15,241 nucleotides of DNA, taken from positions 1 to 15,241 of the forward strand of contig CAMNNN010000009.1 in the NCBI GenBank assembly GCA_946545505.1. The letters run 5' to 3'. The DNA is from an uncultured Clostridia bacterium (GTDB lineage Bacteria; Bacillota; Clostridia; Saccharofermentanales; Saccharofermentanaceae). The notes below the pieces were generated by a model that was not told the DNA's origin, ran no database searches, and saw nothing but the letters and a program-made list of their open reading frames with translations. Position 1 is the first letter of the stretch, and each line of letters begins with the position of its first letter. Both the position numbers and the translations under genes were made by a program. Shown here one piece after another: positions 7,305-14,084 of this stretch.

Positions 7305-8387
7305 TCAGATGCCGAAGAGCTCCTTTACTGCGTCCTTCTTGACCTCGGAACCGATAACGCACAGCTTGCCCGTTACGTCTGCGGGACCGGTTCTGACGGA
7401 AGTCTCGCCGGGAACATAATCGAAATGAATCCAGTTGCCGTCTTCACCTGCTACGATACCCTTGGCACGGAGGATCATACCGTAAGAGGATGTCTCGTCG
7501 AGCTCCTTGAGAGCTGTCTCGATGCCGTCCTTAGTGAACTTCTTGGATGTCTCGAATCCGATGGAATCGAAGACTTCATCTGCATGATGGTGATGATGAT
7601 CTTCACCGCAGTGACATACGCCGTGCTCATGATCGCAGTGGCTGTGATCCTCGTGGTCATGGTCATGCTCATCATGGTCGTGGTCGTGGTGATGCTCGTG
7701 CTCATGGTCATGATCGTCGTGGTCGTGATCGTGATGATGGTGGTGATGCTCGTGCTCTTCAGCCTCAGCGAGAGCCGCAGCCATATCGGCAGCTGTGAGA
7801 GGATTCTCTATAGCACTCAGGATCTGAGCTCCCGTGAGCTGCTCCCAGGGTGTTGTGATTACCTGTGAATGATCGTTAATTGCCTTGATGAGCTCGACAG
7901 CCTTATCGAGCTTCTCCTGCTTGATGTCGGATGTACGTGAAAGGATGATCGTGCCTGCGTACTTGATCTGATTCTCGTAGAACTCGGAGAAGTTCTTCAG
8001 GTAAACCTTACACTTGCTCGCGTCGATAACGGTTACCGTTCCGCAAATTTCCGTGTCTTCGACTTTCTTAATAGCCGCCACGACATCGGAAAGCTTGCCT
8101 ACGCCTGAAGGCTCGATAACGATTCTGTCGGGATGGAATCTGTCGATTACATCCTTCAATGCCGTGCCGAAGTCGCCTACAAGCGAGCAGCAGATACATC
8201 CGGAATTCATCTCTGTAATCTCGATGCCTGATTCTTTAAGGAAGCCTCCGTCGATACCGATCTGACCGAACTCGTTCTCAATCAATACGATCTTCTGCTT
8301 GTCATATCCGTCGGAGATGAGCTTCTTGATAAGTGTTGTTTTTCCTGCTCCGAGGAATCCTGAGAAAACGTCTACCTTTGTTGCCAT
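7305..8387 (-). CDS. COG0523 (G3E/CobW family) metal-chaperone GTPase with long His/Asp-rich tract
   Basis: COG0523 proteins use GTP hydrolysis to deliver metals, notably zinc, cobalt or nickel, to client proteins. The 360-residue product has Walker A GFLGAGKTT (10-18), the family's metal-binding SGCICC with Cys64, Cys66 and Cys67, IEPSG (91-95), VIDASK (120-125), and a CobW C-terminal domain from about 271. Residues 212-269 are almost entirely His, Asp and Glu, with Cys at 251, 258 and 260, a likely metal-storage or sensing segment. The usual NKxD guanine-specificity motif is replaced by SRTSD (150-154), which may alter nucleotide choice. The start has AGAAGG upstream. It lies 21 bases after another COG0523-like gene and 23 bases before the TPP enzyme. 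The metal cannot be read from sequence; zinc is a reasonable guess. Confidence 0.92.
   Translation of the reverse strand: MATKVDVFSGFLGAGKTTLIKKLISDGYDKQKIVLIENEFGQIGIDGGFLKESGIEITEMNSGCICCSLVGDFGTALKDVIDRFHPDRIVIEPSGVGKLSDVVAAIKKVEDTEICGTVTVIDASKCKVYLKNFSEFYENQIKYAGTIILSRTSDIKQEKLDKAVELIKAINDHSQVITTPWEQLTGAQILSAIENPLTAADMAAALAEAEEHEHHHHHHDHDHDDHDHEHEHHHDHDHDEHDHDHEDHSHCDHEHGVCHCGEDHHHHHADEVFDSIGFETSKKFTKDGIETALKELDETSSYGMILRAKGIVAGEDGNWIHFDYVPGETSVRTGPADVTGKLCVIGSEVKKDAVKELFGI
7581..7754 (-). repeat. Low-complexity His/Asp/Glu codon tract inside the COG0523 gene
   Basis: This stretch encodes residues 212-269 of the metal GTPase and is built from repeated CAT/CAC, GAC/GAT and GAG codons. The plus strand therefore looks like a degenerate TGATGG/TCATGG repeat. 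It also creates long spurious open frames on the plus strand. Such tracts tend to vary in length between strains. Confidence 0.85.
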
Positions 8388-8408
8388 ATGAATACCTTCT
8401 TTCTATTG

Positions 8409-9356
8409 TTAGCTGAAATAGATTATCTCCGTCTCGGGCTTGCTTGTGATCGCATAGTCCGTGACCTCGAGACAGGGAACCTGGATCTTCTGACCATTCT
8501 GGTTATCTTCGAAGAATCTTACCGTTCCGGTTACCTTGAGCCACTGTCCTACGGGGAAGCCCGGCTTAATGTCGTAGAAGCACAACAGATGGATCTGTCC
8601 GATATCGGCAGAACAGCATGTATATGCCTGCCTCTGAAGTGCGAAGGCCTTGCCCTTGAATTCGCGGAAAGTGACCGCCTGTCCTGTAAGCTTAACCTTC
8701 TTACCGTTGTATCTGGGTGCGTTGTCGAGCGCATCTGTCCAGAAAAGACCGAAGTCGTCAGGGGAGATCTCGCATACATCCTGTGACAGGTCGTAAGGCA
8801 GGAAGTCTCCGATATCGAGGAGCTTGCCGTCCGTGCTCAAGAACTGCAGATTAACTCCGGGATTAACGGACTTAACCGAGCCTCGAAGCTTAGGGATATT
8901 GTTTACTTCGGGATCAACGCGGTTGAAGATCGCCGTGTCGCAGTAGCGGTAATAGTCCGCGAAGAATGTCTGCATATTCTTGTAGTACTCGCTGTAAGTT
9001 GTCGCGTCGATGACAACAACGGCAGCCGCGAGAGCCCATCTCTCGGGCACATCCACCTCATCAAAAAACTTACCGGGGGAGACGGAACCGTTCCACTCAA
9101 TGAAGATGACATCGGGCTTGTGCTCGGCTTCGATCCTGAACATCAGGTCGCGGTTGATCTCTGTTGTCTCCTTCTCGATGATGACAGGCATGCCGTCAGG
9201 GAACTCGAGATCGTCGTACTCGACATCTCCGTCCTCTGTGGCGATAATTACGATCTTTCTTCCTCTGAAAGCTTCATTAGAAGCCCACTCGCCTATGACG
9301 GTGGTCTTGCCGCTGTCGAGGAATCCGGTGAAAAAGTAAACAAGACAATCTTCCAT
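8409..9356 (-). CDS. COG0523-like GTPase domain fused to DUF1980/TIGR03943-type C-terminal domain
   Basis: The 315-residue product begins like a COG0523 protein: FTGFLDSGKTT with Walker A at 11-19, a Walker B-like DVIFIEWNG (82-90), VVVIDATT (113-120) and NRVD (145-148) in the guanine-specificity position. The CxCC metal motif is absent; the equivalent region (about 60-68) has no cysteine. From about 205 the sequence changes to a pattern I recognise from the DUF1980/TIGR03943 (YcgQ) family: YNGKKVKLTG (216-225), QRQAYTCCSAD (241-251), and GQWLKVTGTV (270-279). That family usually partners a YcgR-type permease and is often found near COG0523 genes. No permease is in this window. The start has GGAG 8 bases upstream. 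It is the first gene of the minus-strand run. The fusion reading comes from motif recall, not a database search. Confidence 0.8.
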   Translation of the reverse strand: MEDCLVYFFTGFLDSGKTTVIGEWASNEAFRGRKIVIIATEDGDVEYDDLEFPDGMPVIIEKETTEINRDLMFRIEAEHKPDVIFIEWNGSVSPGKFFDEVDVPERWALAAAVVVIDATTYSEYYKNMQTFFADYYRYCDTAIFNRVDPEVNNIPKLRGSVKSVNPGVNLQFLSTDGKLLDIGDFLPYDLSQDVCEISPDDFGLFWTDALDNAPRYNGKKVKLTGQAVTFREFKGKAFALQRQAYTCCSADIGQIHLLCFYDIKPGFPVGQWLKVTGTVRFFEDNQNGQKIQVPCLEVTDYAITSKPETEIIYFS

Positions 9357-9381
9357 AAAATCAACTCCAAATCGTTCGCGG

Positions 9382-9387
9382 ATTATA
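9382..9387 (-). promoter_or_regulatory. Candidate -10 box for the eight-gene minus-strand run
   Basis: TATAAT on the minus strand lies 25 bases before the first gene's ATG at 9356. A good -35 hexamer at 16-18 bases is not visible (TTACTT at 16 is poor). I saw no clear Zur-type palindrome here. This is the only plausible promoter element in the divergent gap. Confidence 0.4.
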
Positions 9388-9424
9388 TTTTCACGCGCGC
9401 TTTAAGTAATTACAAGTGCCAAAT

Positions 9425-9439
9425 GTATAAAAAATATAC
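9425..9439. promoter_or_regulatory. Small inverted repeat in the divergent gap
   Basis: GTATA and TATAC arms flank five A's, between the metal-GTPase gene and the PAP2 gene. It could be an operator or simply an AT-rich promoter element. Arms this short occur by chance. Confidence 0.2.
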
Positions 9440-9473
9440 GTTCCGTCGCGCTTCGTGTGATAGAATTTGTCCT

Positions 9474-10094
9474 ATGAAAAGAATAATCATCGAGTCCGGC
9501 TTCAGAGAACAGAGCCAGAAAATATCAAGGCAGATCGAGACAGAGACTGACAAACAAGTCAGTCGTTTTTGTCAGTTCGAACTTCGTAATCTGAAGAGAC
9601 TTCACGATTATCTGTACTCACCTTTCATGGATCAGCTGATGGTCACAGTGACAAGTACCGGCAACTTCGGATTGATCTGGATTTTCTCGGCCCTCGCCCT
9701 CATGACGCTTGACGGGACTAAGAAACAGATCGGTTACAGCATGCTTATCGCGTTGCTGTTCTGTATCACCATCGGCAACCTCATCATCAAGAATGTCGTC
9801 CGCAGAAGCCGTCCGTTCTTCCATAAGAATTACAAGCTTCTCATCAAACAGCCCTGGGATTATTCTTTCCCGTCAGGCCATACGTTAAGTTCATTTGCCG
9901 CTGCCACGGTGCTGTTCTTCCTGAACAAGGATGTCGCTATTCTGGCTCTCATCTATGCAGGCCTTATAGCCCTGTCGAGGCTGTATCTGCGCGTGCATTT
10001 TTTCACGGATGTTTTCTTCTCGATGGTGCTCGGGACTGTCCTCGGCGTACTGGCTGTAAAGGCTTATGAGACGGGATTTTTCGGACTTATTTGA
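9474..10094 (+). CDS. PAP2-superfamily membrane phosphatase
   Basis: PAP2 enzymes remove phosphate from lipid phosphates, including undecaprenyl pyrophosphate, the carrier for cell-wall and capsule units. The 206-residue product has a soluble N-terminus (1-48) and several membrane segments. All three signature motifs are present: K106...RP (113-114), PSGH (133-136) and SR (168-169)...H175...D179. I chose ATG at 9474. The same frame stays open upstream to 9120, but that part lies antisense to the metal-GTPase gene and carries no family sequence. There is no ribosome site before 9474, and a TAGAAT hexamer ends 7 bases before it, so the message may be leaderless or nearly so. The 3' end overlaps the dihydrouridine synthase gene by 29 bases. 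The actual lipid substrate is unknown. Confidence 0.88.
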   Translation: MKRIIIESGFREQSQKISRQIETETDKQVSRFCQFELRNLKRLHDYLYSPFMDQLMVTVTSTGNFGLIWIFSALALMTLDGTKKQIGYSMLIALLFCITIGNLIIKNVVRRSRPFFHKNYKLLIKQPWDYSFPSGHTLSSFAAATVLFFLNKDVAILALIYAGLIALSRLYLRVHFFTDVFFSMVLGTVLGVLAVKAYETGFFGLI

Positions 10095-11097
10095 TACAAC
10101 GCATCCGCTGGTGGCACTGTCCCCAATGGCGGGTTTTTCCTGTGTAACTTTTCGAGGTATCTGCCACGGGTTAGGCTCGGATTACGCTCCCACGGAACTT
10201 ACGAGTGCACGCTCTGTCGTGATGAACGGGGTAGGCAAGAGTTACCGCTTCATGAGGATCAATCCGGAGACTGAGGGCGTCACCTGCATTCAGCTGTTCG
10301 GCAACACCCCGGAAGACTTTACGGAAGCGATGAAGATCATCTGCGAGGACGAGCTTCTGTCACGCGTCGACATCTTCGATATCAACATGGGATGCCCTGT
10401 GCAGAAGGTGGTGAAGACGGGTGCGGGATCGGGACTTCTGAAGACTCCGAAGCTCGCGGGAGAAATCGTCCGCCAAAGCCGGGAGGCCACGGAAAAACTC
10501 GGTAAAGTACTGACGGTAAAGACCCGCATCGGCTTTAACGACAGCAGTAAAAATGGCCCCGAATTCGCGAAAATACTCGCAGCCAACGGTGCACAGGCAA
10601 TCTGCGTTCACGGCAGGACCGCGGCGCAGATGTATGCGGGTGAAGCTGACTGGGAACAGATACGTCTCATGCGCGAGAGTGTCAGGGACTGCGGAGTGTA
10701 TTTCTTCGCCAACGGAGACGTTAAAGACGGGCCTTCCGCGAGGAAGATCCTTGATGTCACAGGAGCGGACGGAGTGATGATCGGAAGGGCAGCGTGCGGT
10801 AACCCGTGGCTGTTCTCTGAAGTGAAGGATTACCTGTTATGTCAAAACGCTGACAAAACTATTAAAAACATATCTTTCAAAGAAAAATGTGATATGCTCT
10901 TAAGTGAACTTCACGGAAGAATCAAGGAAGTCGGGGAGAAGACCGCAGTCTGTGAGATGCGCGGTGTTATGCCCCATTATGTCAAGGGCTTCCCGGGTGC
11001 ATCCAGAATGAAGGTTGCGCTGTGCCGTGCCAGTACCGAAATGGAGGTTAGACAGATACTTGATGACTGTCTGAGATTAAAAGAAGATGGGCTTTGA
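10066..11097 (+). CDS. dus: tRNA-dihydrouridine synthase family protein
   Basis: This FMN enzyme reduces uridine to dihydrouridine in the tRNA D-loop. The 343-residue TIM-barrel protein shows LSPMAG (18-23) at the flavin site, IQLFGN (75-80), INMGCP with catalytic Cys110, VKTRIGF (151-157), VHGRT (181-185), FANGDV (214-219) and MIGRAACGNPW (238-248). A C-terminal helical domain ends the protein, with YVKGFPGAS at 305-313. The N-terminal half (TELTSARSVVMNG) is more divergent than textbook DusB, so I do not assign a subtype. The start lies inside the PAP2 gene, with AAAGG close upstream. Its end overlaps the next gene by 11 bases, so the three form one operon. It is the only clear RNA-modification gene in the window, and its neighbours say nothing specific about it. 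Confidence 0.93.
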   Translation: MRRDFSDLFDTTHPLVALSPMAGFSCVTFRGICHGLGSDYAPTELTSARSVVMNGVGKSYRFMRINPETEGVTCIQLFGNTPEDFTEAMKIICEDELLSRVDIFDINMGCPVQKVVKTGAGSGLLKTPKLAGEIVRQSREATEKLGKVLTVKTRIGFNDSSKNGPEFAKILAANGAQAICVHGRTAAQMYAGEADWEQIRLMRESVRDCGVYFFANGDVKDGPSARKILDVTGADGVMIGRAACGNPWLFSEVKDYLLCQNADKTIKNISFKEKCDMLLSELHGRIKEVGEKTAVCEMRGVMPHYVKGFPGASRMKVALCRASTEMEVRQILDDCLRLKEDGL

Positions 11098-11737
11098 CAC
11101 AATTGCTCTGGGAATCATTCTTGTAGGCGGTCTGTTCGTCGCATGTGCCGGCATCAATTTCTACAGATATGCCGTAATCATTATGTCGGGTGCTTCCGGT
11201 TATGCTATCGGCAGGATCATCTGTGACAGCTTCCTTAACGGAAAAGTCGGCGAAGGCGTAATGAGAGAGACAAATGCGACGGCAGTTGATTCATTTGTAA
11301 TGGCTGTATGTATCCTGGGTCTCGCGGCTTTGGGATACGGACTGTATCAGATTATGGGCACGCTTGTAGCTTCGGTCGGAGGCGCATTCCTGTTGTCCAA
11401 GATCTCGATGGCTCTTATGGGTTCAGATATGGTCTCGATGATGGTCGGTGCATTCACGGGACTCATCCTCGGTGCTCTTATCTCCATGCTGGCTATCAAG
11501 TTCGAAGGATTCGCTCTTATCATCTTTAATGCTCTTGCCGGAGGACGCGTCGCAGGCTATGCCGCAGCATCCATCCTGAAGGCTAAGGAGATCGGTGTTC
11601 TTATCGCCAAGCCATGCATCGGATTGTTCAGTGCAAGATTCCCTGATGACGCCATCAGACTGTCGATCGCACTTGAATTATTCCTTGTTATCACGGTCGT
11701 TGGAATTATCGTTCAGTCGATACTAAGAGATGATTAA
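11087..11737 (+). CDS. Polytopic membrane protein, possibly TMEM198/DUF4203-like
   Basis: The 216-residue product is mostly hydrophobic, with about six or seven membrane segments (near 5-23, 27-45, 69-88, 91-110, 115-137, 139-160 and 192-212) and many small residues (Gly, Ala, Ser) inside them. The spacing and the glycine-rich helices resemble the TMEM198/DUF4203 group of bacterial membrane proteins, but that is recall only and no catalytic motif is visible. The ATG lies 11 bases inside the end of the dihydrouridine synthase gene. An AAAAGAAG purine run sits directly against the start, closer than usual. It is the last gene of the PAP2-dus operon. Transport, scaffolding or membrane-stress roles are all possible. 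Confidence 0.75.
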   Translation: MGFDTIALGIILVGGLFVACAGINFYRYAVIIMSGASGYAIGRIICDSFLNGKVGEGVMRETNATAVDSFVMAVCILGLAALGYGLYQIMGTLVASVGGAFLLSKISMALMGSDMVSMMVGAFTGLILGALISMLAIKFEGFALIIFNALAGGRVAGYAAASILKAKEIGVLIAKPCIGLFSARFPDDAIRLSIALELFLVITVVGIIVQSILRDD

Positions 11738-11802
11738 TTTAGTCACGAAAAATTATCAATTTTTCCGTTGATTATTAACGTTTAACTTGTTATCATTCAC
11801 TT

Positions 11803-11820
11803 ATCGAAGGAAACTTCGAT
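11803..11820 (+). ncRNA. Hairpin with GAAA tetraloop in the spacer, function unknown
   Basis: ATCGAAG (11803-11809) pairs perfectly with CTTCGAT (11814-11820) around a GAAA loop, a stable GNRA fold. It lies 65 bases after the membrane-protein gene in AT-rich spacer. No U tract follows directly, although TTTTCT occurs about 14 bases on. It could be an RNA-stabilising 3' end or part of a terminator. Confidence 0.4.
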
Positions 11821-11863
11821 GTTGATTCAGACAATTTTCTATATCTATCCCTTATTCCATGTT

Positions 11864-11897
11864 GAGGGCATCTCGAGCAACAAATCGAGATGCCTTC
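11864..11897. terminator. Hairpin between convergent genes, probable bidirectional terminator
   Basis: GGCATCTCGA (11867-11876) pairs with TCGAGATGCC (11885-11894) over an 8-base loop, extendable by three pairs with one G-U. It stands 17 bases beyond the dehydrogenase stop on the minus strand and ends the plus-strand operon. Neither flank has a strong U tract. Confidence 0.6.
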
Positions 11898-11914
11898 AAT
11901 AGTTTAGGGAAAAA

Positions 11915-12865
11915 TCAGTTGACCTGATTGATAGCAGATCCGGTTTTGCCGTCTGTGTACAGCTTGAGATTAGTCGCGGCAGCCTCGATAAGACGGGCTC
12001 TCGTCTCCTTCGGTGCCCATGCGATATGCGGTGTGATGATGGTGTTGGGCGAAGTGAGCAGGGGATTGGCTTCCTCCATGGGCTCGACGGATACTACATC
12101 ACAGCCGAATCCGGCAACTTTTCCCGACTTTAACGCCTGTGCCATATCGGCTTCGTTAACGAGAGGTCCTCTCGCGGCATTTATGATGAAGACTCCGTCC
12201 TTCATATCAGCCAGAACGTCTTTATCTATAAGGTTCCGGGTTTCCTCCGTAAGAGGGCAGTGAAGTGTGATGACATCAGCTTTCTTTACGGCCTTCTCGA
12301 AAGTGTATTCATGCGCAGGATCCTTTAAAGTGTGGGGTACCGGGAGAACATTCATGCCGAGCGCTTCCGCGATAACTGACACGCGGGAACCTATCTTGCC
12401 CATTCCAACAACTGCGATGTTCTTGCCGGCAAGCTCCGTCAAAGGTTCAAGCCAGTAGCAGAACTGGGTAGATCTTACCCAGTCGCCTCTCTTGACGGAT
12501 TCGTTGTGAAGTCCGACCTTGTCAGCGAGCTCGAGCAGAAGGGCGATGGTCATCTGGGCAGTGGCGAAAGTGCCGTATTCAGGGACATTTGTGACGGCGA
12601 TGCCTCTGTCCGCACATGCTTTCAGGTCAACCACGTTGAATCCGGTGGCGAGCACGCCGATATATTTGAGATCCGGAAGCTGCGCCACGATCTGCTCCGT
12701 GAAGGGTGTCTTGTTTGTGATAACGACCTCGGCCCCCGAAGCGCGCTCGATTATCTTGTCAGCGGGAGTGTAATCGTATGCCGTAACGTCTCCTATGGCT
12801 TCAAAAGGCTTCCAGTCGAGGTCTCCCGGGTTTGCTGCCGAGCCGTCCATGATAACAATACGCAT
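11915..12865 (-). CDS. D-2-hydroxyacid dehydrogenase (glycerate dehydrogenase/hydroxypyruvate reductase type)
   Basis: This family interconverts 2-oxo acids and D-2-hydroxyacids with NAD(P)H. The 316-residue length is typical. Visible are the substrate-domain VLATGFNVVD (71-80), the Rossmann VGMGKIGSR (153-161), and the catalytic trio Arg232 (NAARGPL), Glu261 (VEPM) and His280 (TPHIAW). The overall pattern is closest to glycerate dehydrogenase/hydroxypyruvate reductase, but family members differ in substrate, so the call stays general. After the second Rossmann strand (NVLPVPHT, 172-179) the acidic residue that normally selects NAD is missing, which may favour NADP. A GGAG ribosome site precedes the ATG. 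The gene stands alone, divergent from the CbiG-like gene, with a hairpin directly downstream. Confidence 0.92.
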   Translation of the reverse strand: MRIVIMDGSAANPGDLDWKPFEAIGDVTAYDYTPADKIIERASGAEVVITNKTPFTEQIVAQLPDLKYIGVLATGFNVVDLKACADRGIAVTNVPEYGTFATAQMTIALLLELADKVGLHNESVKRGDWVRSTQFCYWLEPLTELAGKNIAVVGMGKIGSRVSVIAEALGMNVLPVPHTLKDPAHEYTFEKAVKKADVITLHCPLTEETRNLIDKDVLADMKDGVFIINAARGPLVNEADMAQALKSGKVAGFGCDVVSVEPMEEANPLLTSPNTIITPHIAWAPKETRARLIEAAATNLKLYTDGKTGSAINQVN

Positions 12866-12953
12866 ATAATCTCCGCCTTTCGCATTTTCTTTTTATGATA
12901 TCAGAGGGCAAATTTGATATTCCATTATTTATTTTTATTGATAAACTGTATGT

Positions 12954-12959
12954 GGAGGA
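12954..12959 (+). promoter_or_regulatory. Ribosome binding site fixing the start of the CbiG-like gene
   Basis: GGAGGA lies 10 bases before ATG at 12970. The longer in-frame start at 12895 has no such site, and its 25 extra codons are AT-rich promoter-type sequence. Confidence 0.7.
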
Positions 12960-12969
12960 AGTTACATTT

Positions 12970-14031
12970 ATGTATCTTTATTGTTACGCGCGCTCTGACA
13001 GGGCGAAGTTAACGGGCCAGAAACTTATAGATAATGCGGAAGGCGAGTGGATCGACAACCTCGAATCATTCATCTCTTCTTATGCTGCCGGAGGGCAGAG
13101 AGCCGACGGTACCGTGGTTCTGCTCCTTCACCAGGAAGCCTGCGTAAAGCTTTTGCTCGAGCGTCTTTATCCCTCGGACATCAAGTTCCCCGTGATCAAC
13201 ATTACCCCTGACGGTAAGTATGCGGGTATCTTAAGACCCGGCGGATACAATACATACCAGATACTCGATAAGATAACTTCTATCCTCGGTTCCACAGCAC
13301 TATCCGGTGAAGATGACCGTAAGGATACGGCTCCGGATCTCATGCGTACGGTAATGTCTTACCAGATGAAGGCCGACGACGAGAATCTGCTTAAGGAAAT
13401 CACCGAATTCATCAAGAACGGAGGTACGGTAGATGTATACAGCGACCTTCCTCTTGAGATGAGCGAGCCCGTTCTCGACTCATTAAGCTACAGACCGTTC
13501 CTGTTCCAGTCGAATCAGAAGAACGAATTGAACCAGGCTTATGCTTCCGCGAACAGTGAAGATAAGTATTCGGTATTCATCACATGCGCCCGCATGGAGG
13601 ATATACCGAAGAACGGCAAGGTCCTTACACTCGTTCCTAAGATAGTAGTTCTCGGCATAGAGGTGTCTTCGAGGTCTGATCCGGACTATTCGGCACGCAC
13701 CTGCCGTGATTATATCGAGAAATATCACATCAATCCTGATGCGGTTGTGACCGTGGCGGTTTCCGCACTATCCAAGGACAGTGAAGCCGTAAGAAAGATC
13801 GCGGAGGACCTGGGGTGCTTCGTGACATACTTTGACTCAAGACTTCTCAAGGCGGTAAGGGTTCCGCTTAATATGGGATTTACACCGGAGAGACTTGATT
13901 CCGACTTCTGTACCGCGGCCGCATGTCTTGCTTCTGATAACGGCAGAATACTCATGAGAAGAGCCGGCGACAGAAATTCCGTGATCATGACGACATCGAT
14001 AAAGAGGAGTCCGGTTTATCTGACTCACTGA
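12970..14031 (+). CDS. Divergent CbiG-like protein (cobalt-precorrin 5A hydrolase family), orphan
   Basis: The 353-residue product follows the layout of CbiG, which opens the lactone ring in anaerobic cobalamin synthesis. Residues 1-66 resemble the N-terminal domain. Residues 72-108 match the central region, but the family's LLSGHxGGAN appears as ILRPGGYN (87-94). Residues 136-180 resemble the linker, and 224-347 the C-terminal domain: KIVVLGIEV (224-232) where CbiG has GIGC, then VTVAVSALSKDSEAVRKIA (260-278), FDSRLL (288-293) and TTSIK (341-345). Two signature motifs are thus degraded, so hydrolase activity is doubtful. No other cobalamin gene is nearby. The start at 12970 is set by GGAGGA 10 bases upstream. 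The family call rests on recalled sequence pattern and could be wrong. A profile search would settle it. Confidence 0.55.
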   Translation: MYLYCYARSDRAKLTGQKLIDNAEGEWIDNLESFISSYAAGGQRADGTVVLLLHQEACVKLLLERLYPSDIKFPVINITPDGKYAGILRPGGYNTYQILDKITSILGSTALSGEDDRKDTAPDLMRTVMSYQMKADDENLLKEITEFIKNGGTVDVYSDLPLEMSEPVLDSLSYRPFLFQSNQKNELNQAYASANSEDKYSVFITCARMEDIPKNGKVLTLVPKIVVLGIEVSSRSDPDYSARTCRDYIEKYHINPDAVVTVAVSALSKDSEAVRKIAEDLGCFVTYFDSRLLKAVRVPLNMGFTPERLDSDFCTAAACLASDNGRILMRRAGDRNSVIMTTSIKRSPVYLTH

Positions 14032-14084
14032 AATTAGGAATCGGTATTTGGCATTTAAGTAATTTGTTTTAAGGGGGGCTTAAA

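Noticed and set aside
7585..7755. Repetitive TGATGG/TCATGG stretch as a CRISPR or intergenic repeat
   Set aside because: It is in frame with the COG0523 gene and encodes a His/Asp tract; there are no unique spacers or constant repeat length.
7425..7868. Long Met/Val-rich plus-strand open frame of 147 codons
   Set aside because: It is the antisense reading of the His/Asp-rich tract of the COG0523 gene. The codon repeat removes stops in other frames, and no ribosome site or family pattern is present.
9120..9473. N-terminal extension of the PAP2 gene
   Set aside because: The frame is open but antisense to the metal-GTPase gene and its promoter region. The extra residues have no family similarity, and the protein makes sense from 9474.
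9357..9473. Zur box ahead of the metal-GTPase operon
   Set aside because: I looked for the Bacillus-type AAATCGTAAT-N-ATTACGATTT palindrome in the gap and found only AAATCGTT without a matching arm.
12895..12969. 25-codon N-terminal extension of the CbiG-like protein
   Set aside because: The start has no ribosome site, the DNA is AT-rich control sequence, and a strong GGAGGA site serves the ATG at 12970.
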